DNA from: Pseudomonadota bacterium
GTDB lineage: Bacteria > Pseudomonadota > Alphaproteobacteria > Rhizobiales > Rhizobiaceae
Assembly: GCA_023416545.1 (NCBI GenBank)
Contig: JAEZHO010000024.1
Coordinates: forward strand, 1-5,536
Direction: 5' to 3'
DNA: 5,536 nt
Part shown: in pieces, positions 1-5,536 of the stretch
Numbering within the stretch: position 1 is the first letter of the stretch
Layout of the letters: every line of letters starts with the position of its first letter
Program-made: the position numbers and the translations under genes
Notes under the pieces: model-generated
Database searches by the model: none
Seen by the model: only the letters and a program-made list of their open reading frames with translations
What the model was told of the DNA's origin: nothing

Positions 1-914
1 CGGACATCGGCCTTCGCCGGATGAACGTTGACGTCGACGAAGGCCGGATCGAGCTGGATGGAAAGGACCGCGACCGGATAGCGCCCGGCCGGTACGGTTT
101 CCGCATAGGCGCCGCGGATGGCCGAAAGGATCAGCTTGTCCTGGACCGGGCGGCCGTTGACGAAGGCGTACTGATGTCCGGAATTGCCGCGATTGAACGT
201 CGGCAGGCCGGCATAACCCCTCAACGAAACCTCCTCGCGCTCGGCGTCGATCTCGATCGAGTTGTCGCGGAATTCTGCGCCCAGGATCTGCGCGATGCGG
301 CCGAGCGGGTCGCCGCCAGTCGCCGCCAGTTCCAGCGTCGAGCGATCCGAGCCGGAGAGCACGAAGCGGATCGACGGAAACGCGATCGCCATGCGCTTCA
401 CCATCTCGGTGATCGCAGCCGCCTCGGCGCGTTCGGATTTCAGGAACTTGAGCCGGGCGGGCGTGGCGAAGAACAGGTCGCGCACCTCGACGACGGTGCC
501 GGTATTGGCCGCCGCCGGTCGCACCGGCGACATCCGGCCTCCCGCCACCGTCACCTGCGCGCCTTCCGGATCACCCTGTCGTCGGCTGGTGATGGTGAGC
601 TTGGCGACCGATCCGATGGAAGGAAGCGCTTCACCGCGAAACCCGAGCGTGCGGATGTCGTCGAGCGTGTCGCTGATCTTCGAGGTACAGTGGCGCCTGA
701 CCGCGAGGTCGAGATCCGTCGCGTCCATGCCGCATCCGTTGTCGGTGATGCGCAGGAGGCTCTTGCCGCCGGCGGCGGTTGCAATCTCGATGCGGGTGGC
801 GCCGGCGTCGATCGCGTTTTCGATCAGTTCCTTCGCGGCGCTTGCAGGGCGCTCGATGACTTCGCCCGCAGCGATTTGGTTGATCAAGGTTTCGGGAAGC
901 TGTTTGACGGGCAT
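1..914 (-). CDS. mutL: DNA mismatch repair protein MutL, N-terminal part (cut by window edge)
   Basis: MutL is the GHKL-ATPase matchmaker that links MutS mismatch recognition to strand incision and helicase loading. About 304 N-terminal residues are present; the C-terminal dimerisation part lies beyond position 1. Visible motifs are NQIAAGEV (12-19), KELIENAIDAG (28-38) with catalytic Glu29 and Mg-binding Asn33 at the E. coli positions, DNGCGM (58-63), RHCTSKI (74-80), GFRGEAL (91-97), and VDVNVHPAK close to the edge, whose lysine is the conserved ATPase lysine. The ATG at 912-914 gives the standard family start MPVKQLPETLINQIAAGEV. The ribosome site in front of it is weak (GGAAT about 10 bases upstream). 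The frame stays open upstream, but that stretch is not MutL-like. It is transcribed divergently from the GGDEF-EAL gene. Identification rests on directly visible family motifs. Confidence 0.97.
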   Translation of the reverse strand, partial: MPVKQLPETLINQIAAGEVIERPASAAKELIENAIDAGATRIEIATAAGGKSLLRITDNGCGMDATDLDLAVRRHCTSKISDTLDDIRTLGFRGEALPSIGSVAKLTITSRRQGDPEGAQVTVAGGRMSPVRPAAANTGTVVEVRDLFFATPARLKFLKSERAEAAAITEMVKRMAIAFPSIRFVLSGSDRSTLELAATGGDPLGRIAQILGAEFRDNSIEIDAEREEVSLRGYAGLPTFNRGNSGHQYAFVNGRPVQDKLILSAIRGAYAETVPAGRYPVAVLSIQLDPAFVDVNVHPAKADV

Positions 915-1136
915 GTCGCCATAATTCCGGATTCGGAGGCGGTTGAGAAGTCCCAATTCCCCTCGGGTGGCATGCGGGAAGGACCCGCGCCAGTACCGGC
1001 TGAGCACATAGAGCATCGGCGACCCCGGCGCCAGAGCGGGTGGATCGACACGCGCCAACCTGCCACCCGGCAATGCAGGTTTGTTAAGGTTTCTGACGCA
1101 TCCTGCCCGAATGTGTACAGAGTGTCGGGTTTTGCC
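915..1136. other. Divergent spacer between mutL and the GGDEF-EAL gene
   Basis: These 222 bases must hold the promoters for both flanking genes. No convincing -35/-10 pair was found for either direction. A small dyad, GCGGG-aagga-CCCGC, sits at 974-988 and could form a short hairpin in the mutL leader. A short direct repeat of AGGTTT lies around 1077-1092. Several frames are open across the spacer, as expected in GC-rich DNA, but none reads like a protein. Confidence 0.5.
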
Positions 1137-2489
1137 ATGACGTCGGCCGGGAAGCTGTTGCCGCAGGCCACCCATAACGAACTGCAGGCAATGGCCTACA
1201 GCGATCCGCTTACGGGCCTCGGCAATCGGTACCGGTTGCGCGACAAGGTCCGCCTGCTGGCCGCCGAACGCGCCCAGGATCCGGCCCCCTTCACCATCTG
1301 CATCGCAAACCTCGACGGTTTCAAGCCGATCAACGACCTATTCGGCGTCAATGCCGGCGACGAGATCCTCTGCCAGGTGGCCCATCGGCTGAAGGCCTGC
1401 ATTCCGGAAGGCGCCACCGTCACCCGTCACGAAGGCGACGAGTTTGCCTTCGTCCTGCCGCTGGTCTTCGAGAGGACCGGCGCGGAGCGGATCGGGCAGA
1501 TGATCAGGGACGTCCTGTCGGCACCCTACGACCTCGGTGACCGGAACGTGCGCCTTTCGGCCTCCTTCGGCTTCGCCATCTACCCCTTCGCGGGCGAAGA
1601 GTTCGAGGACCTGCTGAAAAGCGCGGAGACCGCGCTCTATCGCTCGAAGCGCCGGGGCAGGGGGCAGATCACCGTCTATTCCCAGGAGATCGCGCTCGAG
1701 ATGAAGCGTGCGACCCAGCTGGAACAGGCACTGCGCACGGCCGTCATCGCCGATGCGGTCGACGTGCATTTCCAGCCGATCGTCCGGCTGGAGGATGGTG
1801 CGGTCCTCGGCTTCGAGGCGCTCGCGCGCTGGATAGACGCCGACCTCGGCTTCGTCTCGCCGGCCGTCTTCGTGCCACTCGCCGAGGAACGCGGCTTCAT
1901 CGACGCGCTTTCCGAAACCCTGTTGCGCAAGGCGGCGGAGGCGGCGCTCTCGTGGCCGCGCGACCTCTTCCTGTCGTTCAACCTTTCATCCGTGCAGCTC
2001 ATGGACCCCGGCACGACCGATGTCGTTCTCTCCATCCTCAATCGGGTCGGCCTTCATCCCGCCCGGCTGGAACTGGAGATCACCGAGACCGCTATGATGA
2101 CGTCGGCCGAAACCGCCCACCGGATCATCACCGATCTCCGGGCGGCGGGCGTGAAGATCTCCCTCGACGACTTCGGAACGGGACAGTCCAGCCTGGGCCG
2201 TCTGCGCGAGTTCACCTTCGACAAGGTGAAGATCGACCGGGCCTTCGTCTCGCAGATCACCACCGACCGTACGTCGGAGCATATCGTCAAGGCGATCATC
2301 GCCATGTGCGACGGGCTTGACCTGCAGGTCGTGGCGGAGGGTATCGAGGAGCAGGCCGACGCGCAGAAGCTGAGGGCTCTCGGCTGCGGAATGGGGCAGG
2401 GCTATTACTATGGCAGGCCCGCCGATAGTGCCGCGACCCAGCGCTACCTGCAGGAGCAGGAACGGCACCTGGCCGCCGCGCGGAGGTGA
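1137..2489 (+). CDS. GGDEF-EAL protein, probable c-di-GMP phosphodiesterase with degenerate GGDEF site
   Basis: A protein of about 450 residues with no membrane segment and no separate sensor domain. The GGDEF domain covers about residues 18-180: DPLTGLGNR at 23-31, the metal-site LDGFK at 59-63, and the signature RHEGDEF, in which Glu99 replaces the first glycine of GGDEF. No RxxD inhibitory site precedes it. The EAL domain covers about 195-445 and keeps the catalytic set: EAL 227-229, Asn282, Glu314 in ELEITET, DDFGTG from 344, Lys365, Glu401 in VAEGIE and Gln421 in GQGYYYG. By family knowledge it should hydrolyse c-di-GMP to pGpG in the cytoplasm, while the GGDEF part may be catalytically weak or a GTP-binding regulatory module. 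The start is uncertain: ATG 1137 is chosen because GGDEF homology begins soon after, but no clear ribosome site is present, and GTG codons at 1113 and 1122 are alternatives. The frame is open back to position 21, but that part is antisense to mutL and is not counted. Confidence 0.93.
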   Translation: MTSAGKLLPQATHNELQAMAYSDPLTGLGNRYRLRDKVRLLAAERAQDPAPFTICIANLDGFKPINDLFGVNAGDEILCQVAHRLKACIPEGATVTRHEGDEFAFVLPLVFERTGAERIGQMIRDVLSAPYDLGDRNVRLSASFGFAIYPFAGEEFEDLLKSAETALYRSKRRGRGQITVYSQEIALEMKRATQLEQALRTAVIADAVDVHFQPIVRLEDGAVLGFEALARWIDADLGFVSPAVFVPLAEERGFIDALSETLLRKAAEAALSWPRDLFLSFNLSSVQLMDPGTTDVVLSILNRVGLHPARLELEITETAMMTSAETAHRIITDLRAAGVKISLDDFGTGQSSLGRLREFTFDKVKIDRAFVSQITTDRTSEHIVKAIIAMCDGLDLQVVAEGIEEQADAQKLRALGCGMGQGYYYGRPADSAATQRYLQEQERHLAAARR

Positions 2490-2520
2490 TTCTCACATCC
2501 GTCGGATCGGATCGCCGACG

Positions 2521-2553
2521 AAAAAAGGCGGCACCGCAGTGCCGCCCCTTCTT
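2521..2553. terminator. Rho-independent terminator between convergent genes, strongest for the minus strand
   Basis: A perfect 8-bp stem (GGCGGCAC at 2527-2534, GTGCCGCC at 2539-2546) encloses a CGCA loop. Six A residues at 2521-2526 become a U tract on the minus-strand transcript, making a textbook terminator for the PRC-barrel gene that ends at 2583. On the plus strand the hairpin is followed only by CCTTCTT, so termination of the GGDEF-EAL transcript is probably weaker. It lies in the 93-base gap between the two convergent stop codons. Confidence 0.85.
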
Positions 2554-2582
2554 GATGCCTCAATGCGTCACACGCTCCGGGC

Positions 2583-3233
2583 TTAGTTGTCTGCAGCCGT
2601 CGGCGGGTTAGTCGCATCGCCGGGCAGCGGCTTGGGCTCGCCCGTGGAAGAGGTGGTGGTCGTGTCGGTCACCGCGGAGTCGGCGGCGGCCTGCTGATCG
2701 TCCAGGGTCTGGAACTCGGGTGCAGCACCAAGCGATTCAGCGGTTTCCGTGGTCGTCAGGCGAACCTCGTTGTTGTTTTCGACGTCGGTCGTCATGGTGA
2801 TGTTTTCCATCGGAACCGCGACGTCCTTCTCGCCGATGCCGAGGAAGCCACCGACGCCGATCACGGCTGCAACGATGCCGCCATCCTTCTCGAGGATCAG
2901 GTCATTGATGTCGCCAACGCTCTCGTCCGCCGAATTGTAGACCGGCTTGCCGATATAGTCGTTTGCGCTGATCTGGGTTTCCGACTGCTCGGTCAGGTAA
3001 GCACCGGGAGCAGCGGCAATGTCACCGGAAGTATCGGCAGTCGGTGCGGCTGCACTGTCCGGCGACCCGACGGGTGCGGCATCACTGCCGGTCATCGGCT
3101 TCATGGCCGGATCTGCCGGAGCAGCCGGGGATGCCGGCGAAGCCGGATCGGTCGTCTGGGCCATGGCCGGTGCGAGTGCAGTAGAGGCCATCAGGACAGC
3201 TGCGGCGGCCATCGTGCTGAGAGTCTTCTTCAT
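2583..3233 (-). CDS. Exported PRC-barrel domain protein
   Basis: 216 residues. A Sec signal peptide is clear: MKK, then a hydrophobic alanine-rich core, and a likely signal peptidase I cut at AMA-Q (25/26). A low-complexity Ala/Pro/Asp/Ser/Thr linker follows (about 27-77), then a PRC-barrel domain at about 80-150 with IGKPVYNSADESVGDIND (94-111) and the glycine-rich strand IGVGGFLGIGEKDVAVP (125-141). The tail is acidic and Thr/Ser-rich and ends in a Pro-rich segment. PRC barrels are small beta domains used for protein or RNA binding. Exported versions of this type are common in rhizobia, but their molecular role is not established, so only an envelope or periplasmic location is inferred. An AGGAAGG ribosome site lies about 10 bases before the ATG. 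A candidate stress-sigma promoter lies upstream and a strong terminator follows. Confidence 0.92.
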   Translation of the reverse strand: MKKTLSTMAAAAVLMASTALAPAMAQTTDPASPASPAAPADPAMKPMTGSDAAPVGSPDSAAAPTADTSGDIAAAPGAYLTEQSETQISANDYIGKPVYNSADESVGDINDLILEKDGGIVAAVIGVGGFLGIGEKDVAVPMENITMTTDVENNNEVRLTTTETAESLGAAPEFQTLDDQQAAADSAVTDTTTTSSTGEPKPLPGDATNPPTAADN

Positions 3234-3307
3234 GTCGTACCTACCTTCCTATTGTTATCGATGCTGAACGCGCAGCCCGTGTTTCGGCCACGCCGGTTCG
3301 ACCAGAC

Positions 3308-3333
3308 AATGGATCGGCGGCAGGTTTAGTTCC
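3308..3333 (-). promoter_or_regulatory. Candidate RpoE2/EcfG (general stress response) promoter of the PRC-barrel gene
   Basis: Reading the minus strand, GGAAC (3333-3329) is followed by 19 bases and TT (3309-3308) in the context CATTG. This fits the GGAAC-N18/19-TT pattern I recall for Sinorhizobium RpoE2, and differs by one base from the CGTT -10 element of EcfG promoters. Transcription would start near 3300, leaving a leader of about 65-70 bases before the ATG at 3233. The match is seen directly; assignment to this sigma factor is inference. Confidence 0.5.
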
Positions 3334-3415
3334 CCTGCAATTGCCATTTATGGGGTCGATTCCTCCGCAATCGCGCCGCAAAAGGGCTTGCAGAAGGCCG
3401 GGCAGCCAGGAGTTT

Positions 3416-4300
3416 TCAGACCCGGAATGCGGGCTCGGGAATGCCGACGGCGCCGGTCGCCAGGGCGAAGAGACGACCGGCCTGAGGGTCCCGCTCGCGT
3501 TGTTCGGTGCTCAATCCTTCCCAGGCGGAGGTTACCGCCAGCCGATCCCGGGCCGGCCCGAAGAAGACCGGGCAGGTCGTCTGTTTCGCCGGCACTCGGT
3601 GGCGTTTGAGAAGGGTTCCGTCGGGCGCATAGCAGTCGACCGACCCGGCGCCCCATCGCGCGTTCCAGATATTGCCCTCGCGATCGCAGACCGATCCATC
3701 CATTCCGCCGGGCTGGTCGCTCGTATCCGCAAGCACCACGGGCTCCCCGGTCGGCAGGCCCGTCCCTGCATCGAGGCTAACCCGCATCAGCAGGTTCTTG
3801 GTCGTATCCACGAAATAGCCGGTCGATCCGTCGGGCGAGAAGCAGATGCCGTTGGGAATGCTGATGCCGCCGTAGAGCCGGGTCACCGTCTTCCCCGCCA
3901 CGTGATAGATCGCGCCGGCGCCTTCCTCGGCGCGCTTGCCCATCGTCCCGATCCAGAGGCTGCCGCTCGGATGAAGCCGCCCGTCATTGGACCGGTTTGC
4001 CGTGTTCCCCGGCTCCAGCTCGCAATAGGGGGAAAGCGAGCCGTCCCGCCGCTCGCGAATGTAGAGCCCCAGTTCGGTGGCCAGGATCTGCCGTTGCGAA
4101 TCGATGCGCGCCACGACGCTCGCCATGAACGGCAATGGGTGGTGCCGCTCGTCCCCGGTCGCCATGTCCCGCTCGTGGAGCGTTTTCCCCAGGATATCGA
4201 ACCACCAGATCGTATTCGTCTCCGCTTCGAAACTGGGCCCCTCTCCGAGTTCGCAGACGGTGTCGGACAGGAAAAAAGCCTCGGACGTCGTATCGTGCAT
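3416..4300 (-). CDS. SMP-30/gluconolactonase/LRE family lactonase
   Basis: 294 residues, the normal length for this six-bladed beta-propeller family of metal-dependent lactonases, which usually open aldonolactones in sugar oxidation pathways. The three expected metal ligands are visible: Glu20 in ELGEGPSF, Asn150 in IPNGICFSPDG and Asp201 in GGMDGSVCD. Arg103 and Asn105 in NRSNDGR match the sugar-lactone contacts Arg101/Asn103 of human SMP30. The position near human Glu121 appears to be Lys122. There is no signal peptide, so it should be cytoplasmic. The ATG at 4298-4300 is chosen because GGAG lies 6 bases before it and the family fold starts soon after; the upstream in-frame ATG at 4378 would add 26 residues unlike the family. 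It stands alone, divergent from the luxR gene, with no sugar dehydrogenase, dehydratase or transporter in the window, so the substrate cannot be named. Confidence 0.9.
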   Translation of the reverse strand: MHDTTSEAFFLSDTVCELGEGPSFEAETNTIWWFDILGKTLHERDMATGDERHHPLPFMASVVARIDSQRQILATELGLYIRERRDGSLSPYCELEPGNTANRSNDGRLHPSGSLWIGTMGKRAEEGAGAIYHVAGKTVTRLYGGISIPNGICFSPDGSTGYFVDTTKNLLMRVSLDAGTGLPTGEPVVLADTSDQPGGMDGSVCDREGNIWNARWGAGSVDCYAPDGTLLKRHRVPAKQTTCPVFFGPARDRLAVTSAWEGLSTEQRERDPQAGRLFALATGAVGIPEPAFRV

Positions 4301-4554
4301 GGTGAACTCCGGAAGAAGGGTTGGGCAGGGCTGGTGAAGCGCCGCAGGGGGCGCGATGCCGTTCTGACTTAGTCTCACAATGGCGATTGCGTTTGCTGCG
4401 GTTTCGTCATACCTGTCTAAATCATCCTATGTGAGGACAAGATTCAACTGTCGGTTCGTGTAAGCCGGCAGGCCCCACTCCGGAGCATCGAACTGCTCCA
4501 TCTGGAACCGCCCAGTTACTTCGTGCCACGCTAGGAAATCGAGAAAATCGCCCT
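4301..4554. other. Divergent regulatory region between the lactonase and luxR genes
   Basis: 254 bases with no credible gene. They hold an 18-bp dyad at 4482-4499 (annotated separately) and a smaller one, TCCT-atgtg-AGGA, at 4425-4437. A weak sigma-70-like pair for luxR, TTGCTG then 17 bases then TCTAAA, can be read from about position 4393 onward. None of these is decisive. The arrangement, a regulator divergent from an enzyme gene with dyads between them, is typical of local regulation. Confidence 0.45.
4482..4499. promoter_or_regulatory. 18-bp inverted repeat, possible LuxR-type operator
   Basis: GGAGCA and TGCTCC form perfect 6-bp arms around a 6-base spacer, for a total of 18 bp, the size of lux-type boxes bound by LuxR dimers. 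It lies 56-73 bases before the luxR start codon and about 180 bases before the lactonase start. It does not match a known tra-box or lux-box sequence that I recognise. It could equally be an operator for another dimeric regulator or a chance dyad. Confidence 0.35.
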
Positions 4555-5286
4555 ATGCCGCTTGTGGAAAAGAGCTTCGATAACGGTTCGACCGGAGAAC
4601 AGGCACTGGAGATCAAGGGACTGAAGACGCAGTTTGACGTCTTCCGGTTCATGAAGCGGATTACCGAGGCCTATGGTGCCCGCGCCTTCATGGTGCTCAA
4701 TATGCCGGGGCCGACCTCCCTGACGCTGTCGAGCCATACGGTCATCACCAACTGGCCGGCGGATCTCATCACCCACTTCGACCGGCAGGGGCTCCTTGCC
4801 TCAAGCCCCATCTTCCGGCAGCTGCGCGAAACCGTGCTGCCGACCCAGTTTGAAGTCGAGGCCTTGAACAAGGAACGCGGCAATACCGTATCCTCGGACC
4901 TGTTCCTGCCCTACCGCATGGTTCGCGGCGCCTATTTCCCCGTTCACGACAGCACCGGCATGCGCGGCACGCTGTCCTTGTGCGGCGACGGAGCCCCCTT
5001 CACCCATCAGCAGATGATGGAACTGACCTATCTCGCCATCCACGTCTACGAGCGGCTGGGGCAGATTCGCACCCTGACCACCCGCACCGTCGAGACGCTG
5101 ACCGAGCGTGAACTCGACTGCATCACCTGGACGGCCGCCGGAAAAACCTCCGCCGAGATCGCCGAAATCCTCGGGCTGTCTGAGCATACGGTGAACCACT
5201 ACCTCAACCGTGCGGCCCGGAAGCTGGACAGCGTCAACCGCACGCAGGCCGTGGCCACTGCCTTCCGGCTGGGCCTGATCTGCTGA
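4555..5286 (+). CDS. LuxR-family regulator with autoinducer-binding-like domain (LuxR solo)
   Basis: 243 residues in the two-domain layout of quorum-sensing LuxR proteins. The N-terminal domain (about 24-165) looks like the autoinducer-binding fold, including the late motif GAYFPVHDSTGMRGTLSL. The C-terminal LuxR helix-turn-helix (about 180-241) is intact: LTERELDCITWTAAGKTSAEIA, then LSEHTVNHYLNRAARKL. The pocket is not canonical: aligned by eye to TraR, Trp57 becomes Leu71, Tyr61 becomes Phe75, and the DP pair at Asp70-Pro71 becomes Ser84-Pro85. No luxI-type synthase is in the window. It probably binds another ligand or none, as the rhizobial VisN/VisR motility regulators and other orphans are thought to do, but I cannot assign it to a named orthologue. 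The ATG at 4555 has only a purine-rich GAGAAAA about 7 bases upstream as ribosome site. Confidence 0.88.
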   Translation: MPLVEKSFDNGSTGEQALEIKGLKTQFDVFRFMKRITEAYGARAFMVLNMPGPTSLTLSSHTVITNWPADLITHFDRQGLLASSPIFRQLRETVLPTQFEVEALNKERGNTVSSDLFLPYRMVRGAYFPVHDSTGMRGTLSLCGDGAPFTHQQMMELTYLAIHVYERLGQIRTLTTRTVETLTERELDCITWTAAGKTSAEIAEILGLSEHTVNHYLNRAARKLDSVNRTQAVATAFRLGLIC

Positions 5287-5324
5287 AGGCTCAAGGCGGG
5301 GGCGGGTCGCTGCCCATTAAGTGA

Positions 5325-5403
5325 CCAGATCGCCTCCGGAAACATCTCCCGAACATCTATAGAGTATCTCGCAACCCTGTCAGGCCCGCCGTCGGCGATC
5401 TGG
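5325..5403. repeat. Perfect 10-bp inverted repeat with 59-base spacer
   Basis: CCAGATCGCC at 5325-5334 is the exact reverse complement of GGCGATCTGG at 5394-5403. The right arm overlaps the first three bases of the sigma-54 -24 element. The arms could be paired protein-binding sites, or they could base-pair in the luxR 3' transcript. The left arm lies about 97 bases before the predicted sigma-54 start, within the usual range for enhancer sites, but it does not match NtrC or NifA sites. Confidence 0.4.
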
Positions 5404-5416
5404 CACGGTCCATGCA
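5401..5416 (+). promoter_or_regulatory. Candidate sigma-54 (RpoN) promoter
   Basis: TGGCACG, 4 bases, then ATGCA matches the consensus TGGCACG-N4-TTGCA at 11 of 12 defined positions. The essential GG (5402-5403) and GC (5414-5415) are separated by exactly 10 bases, as sigma-54 requires. Only the first T of the -12 element differs. A start about 12 bases past the GC would fall near 5426. No clear NtrC or NifA enhancer site was found upstream. It lies 115 bases after the luxR stop codon and points away from luxR, toward the right edge. Confidence 0.55.
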
Positions 5417-5425
5417 TTCCAGATT

Positions 5426-5522
5426 GTCGGTCCAGAGGGGACTGAAAGCGTCCGACAGAGACGCGATGGGAAACAATGCTGCCCGGGTGGTCGCAAGGCG
5501 GGCCCGGGCGGCATTGTTATTC
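5426..5522 (+). ncRNA. Candidate sigma-54-dependent small RNA or structured leader
   Basis: A segment of about 97 bases running from the predicted sigma-54 start to the end of a terminator-like hairpin. A 5' stem can begin at the predicted start: GTCGG (5426-5430) with CCGAC (5452-5456), with an inner TCC (5431-5433) and GGA (5439-5441). A competing small hairpin is GCGTC (5448-5452) with GACGC (5460-5464). The 16-bp hairpin at 5472-5518 ends it. I do not recognise a known RNA family. Alternatives are the leader of a gene beyond the right edge, or simply the luxR 3' untranslated region. Confidence 0.3.
5472..5522. terminator. Long GC-rich hairpin, probable transcription terminator
   Basis: The arms at 5472-5487 and 5503-5518 pair over 16 bp with a single G-T wobble around a 15-base loop. 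The stem core is GCCCGGG/CCCGGGC and the outer part is AT-rich (AACAATGC/GCATTGTT), so the plus-strand RNA ends in UUGUUAUU and the minus-strand RNA in UUGUUU. Tracts of this kind fit a bidirectional intrinsic terminator, though the U runs are interrupted. It lies about 185 bases after luxR and could end luxR, a small RNA, or a gene entering from the right. Confidence 0.5.
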
Positions 5523-5536
5523 GATGTTGCAGCATC

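Noticed and set aside
974..988. Small GCGGG/CCCGC hairpin as a terminator or riboswitch
   Set aside because: Only 5 bp with no U tract, no extended structure and no conserved aptamer motif; such dyads are common in GC-rich DNA.
915..1016. Longer mutL start at an in-frame ATG at 1014-1016
   Set aside because: It would add 34 residues before the family-typical start MPVKQLPETLINQIAAGEV; MutL proteins normally begin there.
21..1136. Upstream extension of the GGDEF-EAL reading frame by about 372 residues
   Set aside because: Positions 21-914 of this frame are antisense to mutL, whose ATPase motifs are unmistakable. The extension has no domain character and is arginine-rich, as shadow frames in GC-rich DNA are.
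3341..4372. 343-residue plus-strand open frame
   Set aside because: It is the antisense shadow of the SMP-30-family gene, which carries family motifs and metal ligands on the minus strand.
4301..4378. Upstream ATG at 4378 for the lactonase
   Set aside because: The extra 26 residues do not resemble the family, and the ATG at 4300 has a GGAG ribosome site at good spacing.
4514..4528. Minus-strand TGGCACG as a second sigma-54 promoter, facing the lactonase
   Set aside because: The -24 element is perfect, but the -12 position lacks the required GC at 10-base spacing.
5199..5417. 72-residue minus-strand frame overlapping the 3' end of luxR
   Set aside because: It overlaps the luxR helix-turn-helix coding region, has no good ribosome site and no recognisable domain.

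Overview
This is high-GC DNA with dense coding on both strands. The MutL N-terminus, a periplasmic PRC-barrel protein behind a GGAAC-type promoter, an orphan LuxR regulator and a composite GGDEF-EAL protein together suggest an alphaproteobacterium of the order Rhizobiales, most likely Rhizobiaceae (Rhizobium, Agrobacterium, Ensifer or Shinella type). No IS element, tRNA, rRNA or CRISPR array is visible. The region looks like ordinary chromosome, not a mobile island.

Layout. (1) Positions 1-914, minus strand: N-terminal ATPase part of the mismatch-repair protein MutL, cut by the left edge. (2) Positions 915-1136: divergent spacer. (3) Positions 1137-2489, plus: a soluble GGDEF-EAL protein whose GGDEF signature is degenerate (EGDEF) while its EAL domain keeps all the catalytic residues I can check, so it probably degrades c-di-GMP. 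(4) About 2521-2553: a strong hairpin terminator between convergent genes. (5) Positions 2583-3233, minus: an exported PRC-barrel protein, preceded by a candidate general-stress (RpoE2/EcfG) promoter. (6) Positions 3416-4300, minus: an SMP-30/gluconolactonase-family lactonase. (7) Positions 4301-4554: divergent spacer with an 18-bp dyad. (8) Positions 4555-5286, plus: a LuxR-type regulator with an autoinducer-binding-like domain but a non-canonical ligand pocket. (9) Positions 5287-5536: no complete gene, but a good match to a sigma-54 promoter, followed by a structured stretch that ends in a 16-bp hairpin.

How the parts may work together. The genes are mostly single transcription units: mutL and the c-di-GMP gene are divergent, as are the lactonase and luxR genes, and no operon is evident. 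The regulatory content is the more interesting layer. There is a likely stress-regulated envelope protein, a likely c-di-GMP phosphodiesterase, a LuxR solo divergent from a beta-propeller lactonase, and a possible sigma-54-driven small RNA or leader at the right edge. The last is the best candidate for something undescribed. It rests on motif and dyad reading only.
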